A stretch of 64,000 bases of DNA from Alphaproteobacteria bacterium UBA6178 (GTDB taxonomy: Bacteria > Pseudomonadota > Alphaproteobacteria > Rickettsiales > UBA3002): contig DITS01000048.1 of NCBI GenBank assembly GCA_002422205.1, forward strand, positions 44,772-108,771, read 5' to 3'. Below are positions 34,416-42,727 of the stretch, piece by piece. Numbering within the stretch: the stretch's first letter is position 1; each line of letters opens with the position of its first letter. The notes beneath the pieces are model-generated. The model did no database searches. It was not told the DNA's origin and saw only the letters and a list, made by a program, of their open reading frames with translations. The position numbers were made by a program, and so were the translations under genes.

Positions 34416-36107
34416 ATGACTGAACCAATGCAAATACAGCCCCATGAGCTGGGGGTAATACAGGCTTCTAATGGTAGCGCAAACAGCTATAAGCAGTTCA
34501 AAGATATTGCGGGTAATTGGCTACAGATACACGGCCTGCAAAACCGCATATTAAGCGGGGTCTTCCAAAGTATATGGGGAGTAAATCTAGCAGGCTTTTT
34601 AAATAACCCAGCAGACTGGATGAAGCACAGTACATCGCTTCGAAGCAAAAGTGTTTCTGACTGGATGCGAAGTATGGGGAAGGCAAGCGCCGGTAACGAT
34701 GAGTTATGTGAGAAATTCAATGATAAGCTTTGGACACATAATGCTGATGGCAGCCTGAATCGTGCGGTATCCACGGATATAAGACGACAGTTTGAGCCGG
34801 GTAATGAATGGCCACAATTATTTCTGACTTCTAATCATGCGTTGGCATCGAATCATGAAGATTTATCGGGTATTATGCGTGGCTTTCGCAAGCTGGCACA
34901 AGACACATTCGGTTTGCCGGTAAAATTAAAACGTACAATTGACCAGAACACGGTGACCGATGCATCTGATACGTTAATTGTTTCGGCGGTGCACGCAGAG
35001 CGGAATCCATGGTTCAATGGCGCTGAGCTTATTGATCGCCTCAATGTACTGCGTGATGCCGTAAGCAAAACAGGGCGAGCGCCTACCGATCTGGCTCATA
35101 TATCGCCAGCAGCGAAACGCTTAGGCAAGGTGATGCTGAAACTATTGGTGATGCAACCAGAGCAAATCGATGTGGATTCATCACGCTACGCAGCGCTAGA
35201 TATGCAAGTCACATTGCCGCTTACCTTTCGTCCCGATGCAGAGTTGGTTGCGCAGCATATCCATTTGATGGGATACAGCAAGGGCGGCAATACCGTGACC
35301 GATGCCATGCGCTATTTGGTGCAGGAGTTAAAGCACGGGAACCCTGATTTAACCCCTAAGGATATTTCGAATGTACTGAAGCATATCGGTTTGCTTTGCG
35401 TGGCTGCAGGCGAAATTCCATTAACGGAAGAAGAAAAAGAATATGGCATCCGTCGCATGTCGGTGATTAATCGGCATGATGTGATCGCTAATCACTTCCG
35501 CGCAGGTGATGACGATAAATACACGCTGGATGATGACTTTTATGTGATTGATGGAGTGGGTAAGGATTTTGGCCATAACCCGCGCGATGCCATGGGATAT
35601 TACGAAGAAGGGCAGGAATCAAGAACGGGATTCTTGCATGCTAACTCGCTCGTGCATGATCGTCTGCGCTGCTATTTCGCTTCATGCTTTGGTAAATCGG
35701 CCATTACGGATATTATATTTACCCCCTCCTTTGATGGACAAGGCTATGGGATTGAGTTTGAATTTGCACCGGGGGTCAGTATGCCCTCAATAGGAGACCC
35801 TGCATTTAATACGCTAAACAAGGCATTTGCTGGCGTGGGTCTGGAAGGGTTTTCGGTGATATGCGATGCAAAAACACGCCGTGGCTATGCCACTATTGGG
35901 GATAATTCTGTTATCCGTGATCCGCAACAGATAGCGGAGGATATCATAAAAGCGCTCCATCATGCGCAATCGGACAATCTGATTATCTCTGACAGGGTGT
36001 TTATCGAGCTGAATAAATGGCACCCCACGCATCGGGTAGAAAAAGTCGGGTACGAGGGAGCAGCCAAGCCCGAAGCGGTCAGTGAAAGCTATGTAAAAGC
36101 AGGGTAG
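34416..36107 (+). CDS. Large hypothetical protein with a lipase-like GxSxG motif
   Basis: 563 residues from the ATG at 34416 (AGGA upstream; GTG at 34383 is possible). In the middle, IHLMGYSKGGNTVTDAMRYL has the shape of an alpha/beta-hydrolase nucleophile elbow (G-Y-S-K-G after a hydrophobic strand), and later RHDVIANHF and DFGHNPRDA could supply the acid and His. A preceding LPLTFRPDAELV strand fits. This suggests a lipase or esterase, but the full fold is not certain. It has no signal peptide. The gene has a Pho-box-like site upstream. Confidence 0.6.
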   Translation: MTEPMQIQPHELGVIQASNGSANSYKQFKDIAGNWLQIHGLQNRILSGVFQSIWGVNLAGFLNNPADWMKHSTSLRSKSVSDWMRSMGKASAGNDELCEKFNDKLWTHNADGSLNRAVSTDIRRQFEPGNEWPQLFLTSNHALASNHEDLSGIMRGFRKLAQDTFGLPVKLKRTIDQNTVTDASDTLIVSAVHAERNPWFNGAELIDRLNVLRDAVSKTGRAPTDLAHISPAAKRLGKVMLKLLVMQPEQIDVDSSRYAALDMQVTLPLTFRPDAELVAQHIHLMGYSKGGNTVTDAMRYLVQELKHGNPDLTPKDISNVLKHIGLLCVAAGEIPLTEEEKEYGIRRMSVINRHDVIANHFRAGDDDKYTLDDDFYVIDGVGKDFGHNPRDAMGYYEEGQESRTGFLHANSLVHDRLRCYFASCFGKSAITDIIFTPSFDGQGYGIEFEFAPGVSMPSIGDPAFNTLNKAFAGVGLEGFSVICDAKTRRGYATIGDNSVIRDPQQIAEDIIKALHHAQSDNLIISDRVFIELNKWHPTHRVEKVGYEGAAKPEAVSESYVKAG

Positions 36108-36120
36108 TTACCCCTTGCTT

Positions 36121-36164
36121 GTCACATAATCTTCACATTTATCCGCACTCATTTCCATTATACT
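36121..36164 (+). promoter_or_regulatory. Pho-box-like promoter of the 36204-37886 operon
   Basis: GTCACA-TAATC-TTCACA (36121-36137), 21-base gap, TATACT (36159-36164). The start codon is 40 bases downstream. Confidence 0.6.
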
Positions 36165-36203
36165 GATAGTGATGGATAAAGTATCTTACAGCGCAGGACT
36201 GCT

Positions 36204-37889
36204 ATGCCAGCTCCCATAACACCGATTATAGGGCGAGGCATGGACGCGAATCGCCGTGGCAAAGAAGCCATGGGCGGGGGTGCGGCAATTGCCTCACGGA
36301 AACATGAAGGGCCGGTACTCAACACGCTCCAGGCTGCGGGCCATGTTGGGGATGGATTCTTCATGGCCGATTTTATGCTGCCGATGGTGGCGACGGTAGC
36401 GGCATGGACGGTGGGAAAATTACCCGTGATCGGGCCACGCATACAGTTATGGACTGATGCGGTATTGCGGGCGCCACTAACGGCGGCCAAGGCGGTGACT
36501 ATTGGCGAAATGGCGGCGAACATCAATGTGCTGCCTGCTGCTTATTTCAAAGAAATGGCGGGGCTGACTGGCCGTCTGCCTTCAGCCAGCGAAAAATTTA
36601 TGGCGCGTGCCGAAGCATTGGGTGGCATTAGCAATGTGAAAACCGCGCATCTGGCAGGCACAAGCGGTGCGTTTGGTAATGGCGCCTTGCAACGATTTGC
36701 CGCATCACGTGCTAGCGGTGGATTAGCGGCAATGGCCAAAGAAGCAGACAGGCTGATTGTGGGACTGAGTGAGCAAGGCGGCGGGTTGCTGAGCAAAGTA
36801 GGCGGATTCTTTGGCAAGGCTCAAGCGGAAGCAACGGGGGGGCATCCCTTTACCGCTGTGGAAGAGGCGCTGGGCAAGTTTAAAGCCGCCCTTGCAGGCC
36901 CAGCGCATGCCGTCGATATTGCGCATGCTAAAGGACATTTGGATGTTGCACGAGCAGCGCTGAGTGAAATTTCGGGCGCGAGCGTATACAGCAAAAAAGC
37001 GGCGATGCTGGAACAGGATATTATCGGCTTTGGGCAGCGGCTCGATCAGGTGGGAAGCCATATACAGACCGCGCGCGGCAACCAGAATTTGCTGCAGGCG
37101 GCAACAAGCGCTGGTAAAAATATGTCACCGTTCAATCTGGTCTTTAAAGGCGGTATGGCGGCGGGCGCGACCTATTATACAGGCCGCACCATTGTAAATT
37201 TCAAACAGGCGGTTTCGAGCCTGCAGGAATTGCACAAAGACCTGACGGGAGAATCGATCAGCTTCTTTAACCTGATGTCGGGCAATCATTTGAGCCCGAT
37301 GATGCAGGCGGCGCGCAGCAATATGCTGAAACGTTTTGTGCCCGAAGCGCTCAGCGCCGTAGCCAGTGCGGGCCTGAATATTTTATGGATGAAACGCCAC
37401 ATGGGCATGAAAGAGCATATCGCCATGGGCGCGGCAATGCTGACCCAAATGAGCGTAAACGAACTCATGCCCAAGGAAAATTTCCTTGAGACCTATCTGA
37501 GCATGAAGGATTTGCAAAAAGCCGGACAGAATGTACCGGCGGAGGCTTATTCGCTGTTGGTCGAAGCCGCATCGCATGATGCGCAGCAAATTGGGGGTGT
37601 TGATAGCCGTTTAGTGCAATCCATCGGCGTTGATTACGCCAAAGAACAAAAACCGGTGGCAGAAGTGCTGAAAGAAATTCAGGCAAAGCAGCCCTATTTA
37701 GAGCGCGCACAACGGCTGGCACTCAGCATCAAAGAAAGCGACGAGGCCGCCAAGGCCGGTGCGCCCGCCGAAAACACGACACCACCCGCACCGGCCTCGC
37801 CGATGATGCAAGCGGGCAAAGGCGCTGCACTGATGGCCGCACAGCATGATGGTAAAATGATGCAGCAGCATCAGGAGCTGGCGCAATGA
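36204..37889 (+). CDS. Large Ala/Gly-rich membrane-associated protein
   Basis: 561 residues. Hydrophobic stretches lie near 53-75 (FFMADFMLPMVATVAAWTVG), 310-330 and 375-420, so it probably binds or spans the membrane. The rest is helical and Ala rich (FGKAQAEATGGHPFTAVEEAL). The C-terminus is Pro/Ala then Gln rich. No family recognised. Its stop overlaps the next start by ATGA, so the two proteins are made together, which suggests a complex. Confidence 0.62.
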   Translation: MPAPITPIIGRGMDANRRGKEAMGGGAAIASRKHEGPVLNTLQAAGHVGDGFFMADFMLPMVATVAAWTVGKLPVIGPRIQLWTDAVLRAPLTAAKAVTIGEMAANINVLPAAYFKEMAGLTGRLPSASEKFMARAEALGGISNVKTAHLAGTSGAFGNGALQRFAASRASGGLAAMAKEADRLIVGLSEQGGGLLSKVGGFFGKAQAEATGGHPFTAVEEALGKFKAALAGPAHAVDIAHAKGHLDVARAALSEISGASVYSKKAAMLEQDIIGFGQRLDQVGSHIQTARGNQNLLQAATSAGKNMSPFNLVFKGGMAAGATYYTGRTIVNFKQAVSSLQELHKDLTGESISFFNLMSGNHLSPMMQAARSNMLKRFVPEALSAVASAGLNILWMKRHMGMKEHIAMGAAMLTQMSVNELMPKENFLETYLSMKDLQKAGQNVPAEAYSLLVEAASHDAQQIGGVDSRLVQSIGVDYAKEQKPVAEVLKEIQAKQPYLERAQRLALSIKESDEAAKAGAPAENTTPPAPASPMMQAGKGAALMAAQHDGKMMQQHQELAQ

Positions 37890-38944
37890 ACCAGCAAATG
37901 AATTATACCCAAACCATGTATGCCAACCCGCCCATTCGTAATGTAAATGGCTCGGCGGTGGCTGGCACATCGGTGCCATCCTATGATATTAAAAAAGAAG
38001 ATGCGGGCCGTGTGGGTGCAGCCATAAGTAACGTAAAAGGTGCGGTCGAGCAGCTTGATCCCAGCCAGTTTTTAAATAAAGACTTTATGCTGGAAATGGC
38101 CGAAGGGGGCCTGCCATTTATGGGGCCATTTGGCAACGTGGCCGGCGCCGCAGTGGGCTTTATGGTCGCAGATCGTCGTGCGCAAAAACAAACACAGGCT
38201 ATTATTGACCAATATCGCGATGAGATTGCGAAGCAGCTCAATATTTCGGAAGAAGCTGTTGACGCGCGCGCATTGCTAATGGCGGCGCAGCACAATAAGG
38301 GATTGCGTCAGGCCATCAACATGATTCAGGATGAGCGCGGCGCACACCCTTTTGTGAATATTGCGGGCTTGCTCGGTATGGCGGCTGGTGTGGGGTTGGT
38401 GATTCCCATGCTGTTTACCGGCCCGCCTGGCTGGATTGCAGGCGTGATCGCCGGTGGTGCCGGTTATATGGTCGGTAATTATATCGGCGAGAAATTATTA
38501 TCACCCGATGAAAAACAAAACCCGCTGACGGTGATGGATGAAATCCGCGCCAAAGTCGAAAGTGGGCAGCGTGTAGAAGCAGAAGATATTTTCAGGCTGC
38601 GTGTCACACAAAATTCAGGTATCAGTGAGCGTATCACTAACCAATATGGCGAACCTTTTCATAAGCTGGGCAAGCAGGATAAACAATATGCCATGAGCGC
38701 GGTGCGCGGCGCTAAGCAGCTATGCGAGCGCGATGCGCAGCTGGTGAATGCGGGCGGCAATCTGGACATGCTGATGTTTGGGCCCATGGCGGAGCCTGTG
38801 CCGCAGCCACAAATGCAGACAGAGCAACCCCAACCTGTTGGGCGATGGACCGCGCGGGTGGGCAGCAGAGTATCCGTTGAGGGCAGTTTTGCCGATAAAA
38901 TCCGCCAGTCACAAATGGTACCCACTCCGGCGAATGAGCGCTAA
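37886..38944 (+). CDS. Membrane protein co-translated with the 36204 product
   Basis: 352 residues. Two hydrophobic regions: about 72-93 (GPFGNVAGAAVGFMVAD) and a hairpin at about 154-195 (IAGLLGMAAGVGLVIPMLF, then GWIAGVIAGGAGYMVGNYIG). The N-terminal 40 residues and the C-terminal 70 (Gln/Pro rich) look flexible. A tape measure function was considered because of place and hydrophobic stretches, but length, composition and promoter argue against it. It lies directly before the DUF2460 gene. Confidence 0.62.
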   Translation: MNQQMNYTQTMYANPPIRNVNGSAVAGTSVPSYDIKKEDAGRVGAAISNVKGAVEQLDPSQFLNKDFMLEMAEGGLPFMGPFGNVAGAAVGFMVADRRAQKQTQAIIDQYRDEIAKQLNISEEAVDARALLMAAQHNKGLRQAINMIQDERGAHPFVNIAGLLGMAAGVGLVIPMLFTGPPGWIAGVIAGGAGYMVGNYIGEKLLSPDEKQNPLTVMDEIRAKVESGQRVEAEDIFRLRVTQNSGISERITNQYGEPFHKLGKQDKQYAMSAVRGAKQLCERDAQLVNAGGNLDMLMFGPMAEPVPQPQMQTEQPQPVGRWTARVGSRVSVEGSFADKIRQSQMVPTPANER

Positions 38945-39033
38945 ACGCGCGATCAACGCTTCACCCTAATCCCGTTTTCGCATGCCCCGCTTTCGCGGCA
39001 TCTGATCATTTATTTTTATCAATGAGGTATTTT

Positions 39034-39630
39034 ATGGCGTTTCACGACATTCGCTTTCCTGTAGATATTAGCTATGGCTCACGCGGGGGGCCGCAATATT
39101 CGACCGATATTGTGATCACCCATAGCGGGCATGAACAGCGCAACATTAATTGGTCTGCATCGCGCGCACGCTACAATGTGGCGCATGGGGTGAAAACACA
39201 AAGCCAGCTCGATGCGCTGATTGCGTTTTTCCGTGCCCGCAAGGGACGCGCGCATAGCTTCCGTTTTAAAGACTGGACGGATTTTGAGGCGGCTAATCAG
39301 CCCATCGCACAAGGCAATGGGTCGGCGACCAGCTTTCAATTGTGCAAACATTATAGCAGTGGCGGTTATGCCGATATCCGTCCCATCACCAAGCCGGTGA
39401 CGGGCACGGTGATTGTGCGGTTGAATGGGGTGGCGCAAAGCGGTGTAAGCGTTGATACGGCAACTGGCGTGGTGAGTCTGGCATCACCACCTGCGAGCAC
39501 GGCAGCCATTACGGCAGATTTTGAATTTGATGTGCCGGTGCGATTTGATACCGATCAGCTTTCGGCAACGCTGGAAAATTATGGGGTGCGAAGCTGGCTG
39601 GATATTCCGCTGGTGGAAGTACGCCTGTAG
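39034..39630 (+). CDS. Distal tail protein, DUF2460 (GTA g12-like)
   Basis: 198 residues from the ATG at 39034 (TGAGGT upstream). TIGR02217/DUF2460 features: FPVDISYGSRGGPQYSTDIV, HEQRNINWSASRARYNVAHG, and FFRARKGRAHSFRFKDWTDF. It forms the distal tail ring at the baseplate. With the next two conserved genes it restores the canonical order g12-g13-g14-g15. Confidence 0.93.
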   Translation: MAFHDIRFPVDISYGSRGGPQYSTDIVITHSGHEQRNINWSASRARYNVAHGVKTQSQLDALIAFFRARKGRAHSFRFKDWTDFEAANQPIAQGNGSATSFQLCKHYSSGGYADIRPITKPVTGTVIVRLNGVAQSGVSVDTATGVVSLASPPASTAAITADFEFDVPVRFDTDQLSATLENYGVRSWLDIPLVEVRL

Positions 39631-39650
39631 TCATGATGTGCGAGGATTAG

Positions 39651-40502
39651 ATGAAACAAATTTCCGCTGAGCTAAAAGCCCATATTGAACAGGAAGTGAC
39701 AACGCTTGCGACCTGCTGGCGAGTCACACGCCGTGATGGCGAGGTGATGGGGTTTACCGATTGCGACCGCGACATTGAATATGATGAATTACTCTATATC
39801 GCGGCTACAGGATTTACCCCCACGGCAGTGGAAAACAGCGCCGCGCTGAATGTTGATAATATGGATATTGAAGGCATGCTCGACGCAGGTAGCATCACCG
39901 AGGCCGATTTGATAGCGGGACGATATGACTATGCAGAAATTGAAGTGTTTTTGCTCAATTATAATAATGTCACACAAGGCAAATTGCATATCAAAACCGG
40001 TTGGCTGGGCGAGGTGACGGTGCGCGCGGGGCAATTTGTGGCGGAGGTGCGCGGCCTCAGCCAGCCTTTATCACAAAAAATCGGCTCGCTCTATTCGGCG
40101 GCCTGCCGCGCGCAGCTGGGCGACGCACGCTGCGGGGTGAATGCGGCGGCGCTTATTGTCACCGGCACCATCACCGGCGTTACCAGCCAGAGTATTTGCG
40201 TAGATGCATTGCGCGAGGAGGATGCGGGGTATTTCTCTTACGGCAAAATCACCTTCAACTCAGGCGCGAATGCGGGCTTGAGTATGGAAATCAAAGAATA
40301 CAGTAATGGCCAGTTTATCCTTAGCCTGCCGATGGCGTACCCGCTGGCGATAGGCGACGCATATTCGGTGCAGCCGGGCTGTGACAAAACAATCAGTACC
40401 TGCGTGGCACGTTTTGATAATGCATTGAATTTCAGGGGCGAGCCGCATGTGCCAGGTATTGACCGCGTGCTGGAAACGGCGAGTACACGTAGCAACTGGT
40501 AA
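39651..40502 (+). CDS. Baseplate hub protein, DUF2163 (GTA g13-like)
   Basis: 283 residues. TIGR02218/DUF2163 signatures: TTLATCWRVTRRDGEVMGFTDCD near the start in pieces, GFTPTAVENSAALNVDNMDIEG, then CRAQLGDARCGVNAA and a late CDKTISTC. The cysteines are typical of the family, where they have been linked to an iron-sulphur site. It lies 20 bases after the DUF2460 gene. Confidence 0.93.
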   Translation: MKQISAELKAHIEQEVTTLATCWRVTRRDGEVMGFTDCDRDIEYDELLYIAATGFTPTAVENSAALNVDNMDIEGMLDAGSITEADLIAGRYDYAEIEVFLLNYNNVTQGKLHIKTGWLGEVTVRAGQFVAEVRGLSQPLSQKIGSLYSAACRAQLGDARCGVNAAALIVTGTITGVTSQSICVDALREEDAGYFSYGKITFNSGANAGLSMEIKEYSNGQFILSLPMAYPLAIGDAYSVQPGCDKTISTCVARFDNALNFRGEPHVPGIDRVLETASTRSNW

Positions 40503-40546
40503 AAAACCATCTTTCCTATGGCTTGCAAATGACGTATGATGCCGCC

Positions 40547-40720
40547 ATGGATTTTATACGCAAGCTGCTGGGGGGAGTATCGTCGGTGTTAACGGTGACA
40601 TCGTCACCTTTATACCGCTACCCCTATCGCAGTGGTGGAGAAGCACTGCGGGGGGACTGGCTGCGTGTAGGAAAAGATATTCGCGGCGCACTGCATCTCG
40701 AAGATCAGGAAGAGCCGTAA
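40547..40720 (+). CDS. Small hypothetical protein before DUF2335 gene
   Basis: 57 residues from the ATG at 40547. Hydrophobic start (MDFIRKLLGGVSSVLTV) and an acidic end. The part LRGDWLRVGKDIRGAL resembles short proteins often encoded just before DUF2335 genes in phages. It is separated by 9 bases from that gene on the same strand. Evidence is limited to place and this motif. Confidence 0.45.
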   Translation: MDFIRKLLGGVSSVLTVTSSPLYRYPYRSGGEALRGDWLRVGKDIRGALHLEDQEEP

Positions 40721-40729
40721 GGGAGAGGC

Positions 40730-41200
40730 ATGACAATGAACACACACAAAAATCAGCAGCCGCGAAGCGGCCAGCAAAGTCATAAACGTAATGCAAATAC
40801 ACGGCCACGTAATAATATCGATATATTACCAAACCCCGAAATTCTGGAAGCCTATAATTATGTGGTGGAAGGCTCGGCCAAAGAAATTATTGATATGTTC
40901 AAAGCCGAACAGCAGCACCGCCATAATTGGGAAAACCGTTCGCTTAAAGTGCATATGTTTTCTACCGTGCTGGGTCAGGGGTTGGGCTTTTTGATTGCCT
41001 GCTCCATTTTCGTCTCCGCTGCGGTGATTGGCATTTATGGTGATTCGACTATCGGCGCGTTTATTTGGGTATTCGGTATGTCGATTGTTACCATGGCGGC
41101 GCTGGTGTGGTGGTATGCAAAAAGCCTTGGACAGCGGCCATTATTTGCCCGACCGGCATTGCGCGCATCCTTCAGGCCTGAAAAAGAACCGGCTGAATAA
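40730..41200 (+). CDS. DUF2335 family membrane protein
   Basis: 156 residues; the ATG at 40730 follows GGGAGAGG. The N-terminal 45 residues are Asn/Gln/Arg rich, then LPNPEILEAYNYVVEG and a helix with EQQHRHNWE, the DUF2335 signature, then two membrane helices (LGQGLGFLIACSIFVSAA and FIWVFGMSIVTMAALVWWYA). DUF2335 proteins occur in many phages and bacterial genomes; a role is not established. It is inserted between the conserved GTA genes g13 and g14. Confidence 0.78.
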   Translation: MTMNTHKNQQPRSGQQSHKRNANTRPRNNIDILPNPEILEAYNYVVEGSAKEIIDMFKAEQQHRHNWENRSLKVHMFSTVLGQGLGFLIACSIFVSAAVIGIYGDSTIGAFIWVFGMSIVTMAALVWWYAKSLGQRPLFARPALRASFRPEKEPAE

Positions 41201-41223
41201 TTCTCATCTAATAAAGGTATGCT

Positions 41224-41688
41224 ATGGCGAATGTTGCGCAACAGATAGTCGCGTCTGCGCGCAGCTATATTGGTACGCCATTTGCCCATCAGGGAAGGCG
41301 TAAACGCAATGCACACGATAAGGGCGGTGTCGATTGTCTGGGCTTGCTCGTGGGTGTTGCACGCGAATGTGGCCTGAGTAAATCAGGCGTGTGCTTAGCG
41401 TGCTATGATGAGACCGATTACGGTCATATCCCGAATGGCACACGGCTACAAAGTGCACTAAAAAATTATTTGCATCCCGTCAGTGATGATGTGCTACTTG
41501 CGGGGGATGTGGTGCTGATGCGCATCGATCATCATCCGCAGCATTTAGGGATTATCGGCGACTACAAACAGACGGATATGCTGAGCCTGATTCATGCCTA
41601 TGCGCCCGCTCGTGCTGTGGTAGAACACCGGCTTGATGCGCATTGGCAGTCGCGCATTGTCATGGCATATCGCTATGGTGGGTATTAA
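41224..41688 (+). CDS. NlpC/P60 cell-wall peptidase (GTA g14-like)
   Basis: 154 residues. The catalytic Cys lies in GGVDCLGLLVGVARECG and the His in HHPQHLGIIGDY, as in the TIGR02219 group of GTA/phage peptidases. It cuts peptidoglycan cross-links, probably at the tail tip during DNA entry. In other GTAs it is followed at once by g15; here two leftward genes separate them. Its end overlaps the first by 4 bases. Confidence 0.93.
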   Translation: MANVAQQIVASARSYIGTPFAHQGRRKRNAHDKGGVDCLGLLVGVARECGLSKSGVCLACYDETDYGHIPNGTRLQSALKNYLHPVSDDVLLAGDVVLMRIDHHPQHLGIIGDYKQTDMLSLIHAYAPARAVVEHRLDAHWQSRIVMAYRYGGY

Positions 41689-42008
41689 AATTCATAGCGC
41701 CATTGCAGACCGGAAAACCATTTATATTCTTTGCTTTTGGATATGACAAAATCAAGGCGGCTATCTTTTTGCTGATGTAGATTTCCTTTCAAGGCGTAGC
41801 CTTTGCGTATTTTATAGGCAAGCAGGCGGGGTGCCTCCTCATGAGAGGAAAGTGCGATATAACCTAAGCCCCGTTCGCTGGCAAACGGGTCTTTGGGTTC
41901 GCGTTTGGAGTTGATGCTTGGCAAGCTGCATGCGCTCATCAGTAAGATGAATACGCATAGCCACCAATGGGAGAGAAATGTTGTGCGCCACGTCATAATG
42001 GGACTCAT
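41685..42008 (-). CDS. Small lipoprotein
   Basis: 107 residues if started at 42008, 103 if at 41996; neither has a strong ribosome site. A hydrophobic stretch ends in the lipobox LMSAC, so the mature protein is lipid-anchored. The mature part is basic. No family recognised. Together with the gene at 42207 it lies leftward between GTA genes g14 and g15. Confidence 0.6.
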   Translation of the reverse strand: MSPIMTWRTTFLSHWWLCVFILLMSACSLPSINSKREPKDPFASERGLGYIALSSHEEAPRLLAYKIRKGYALKGNLHQQKDSRLDFVISKSKEYKWFSGLQWRYEF

Positions 42009-42154
42009 ATACAAAACAAATGAATGGGACGCTTTCGTCTTGATGCGAAAGACCTGCGCAATCGCGCACATACCCTTATGACGTAAGCTTAGTTTAGCAA
42101 AAGATCGTTACGATTTCGTTAAGCTTTTGGGCGCTGCAACATAGTGTCAGCCAT

Positions 42155-42185
42155 AAAAAAACGCGACCAGAGGCCGCGTTTTTTT
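42155..42185. terminator. Bidirectional Rho-independent terminator
   Basis: Seven A plus CGCG pairs with CGCG plus seven T around a 9-base loop. It can act on both strands. It ends the leftward gene 42207-42578 and would also stop rightward transcripts before the TIM-barrel tail gene, implying that this gene has its own promoter. Confidence 0.88.
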
Positions 42186-42206
42186 GAGCGAATTTAAGAA
42201 CGAAAA

Positions 42207-42578
42207 CTACTGCGATAAAATCACCGCCGTGGCCGTAGCATTCAGCGGACGGGTGCCACGATCAGTGGTGCCACCTTCGGAGAAAATCTTGGCATCATCT
42301 TCCAGCACAATAGCGGTGCCGCCGTGTTTTGCTGCCGCTTCTTTCAGCTCATCGAGCGCATCATAATAGTTGTAGACTTTATCGGTGCCAATGCGCACCA
42401 AACCGATTTCGATATACTGACCAACATCCGGCGTGCGATCCAACACTTTAACACTGCCAGCATAGGGAGAGTGTTTTTTATAGGTGGTGTAGGTGCTGGC
42501 GTGAAATTCGGCATCTGCAGCCATAGCGGCGCTGGTGACCATGAGGGATGCAACAAAAACGGAAAAACTAAGTTTCAT
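42207..42578 (-). CDS. Secreted (periplasmic) hypothetical protein
   Basis: 123 residues with a clear signal peptide (MKLSFSVFVASLMVTSAAMAA). The mature part has VGQYIEIGLVRIGTD then a helix YNYYDALDELKEAAAKHGG and ends in NATATAVILSQ, which recalls small periplasmic folds such as DUF4156-type or YbjQ-like domains, but I cannot assign one. It has a strong terminator. It is an independent leftward insertion in the tail gene series. Confidence 0.7.
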   Translation of the reverse strand: MKLSFSVFVASLMVTSAAMAADAEFHASTYTTYKKHSPYAGSVKVLDRTPDVGQYIEIGLVRIGTDKVYNYYDALDELKEAAAKHGGTAIVLEDDAKIFSEGGTTDRGTRPLNATATAVILSQ

Positions 42579-42727
42579 GAAAAAACTCCTTTAGTGGTGA
42601 GTGGGGTGGCATTTGCATAACCCAACTTTATTTTTTTTTCAAGCAACTTCTCATAAAACTTAGCATTACAGCCACTTATAGGGCTTTTTATGCGTGGTTA
42701 AACTTCGGATTATAAGGGATATTTCGC

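Noticed and set aside
37886..38944. Tape measure protein
   Set aside because: Place before DUF2460 and hydrophobic stretches fit, but it is co-translated with another membrane protein under a Pho-box-like promoter, and has no long repeated helical body.
41996..42120. Further member of the Pho-box-like regulon before the lipoprotein gene
   Set aside because: TTAACG-AAATC-GTAACG has an 11-base period, but half-sites differ from KTCACA and the -10 spacing does not match.
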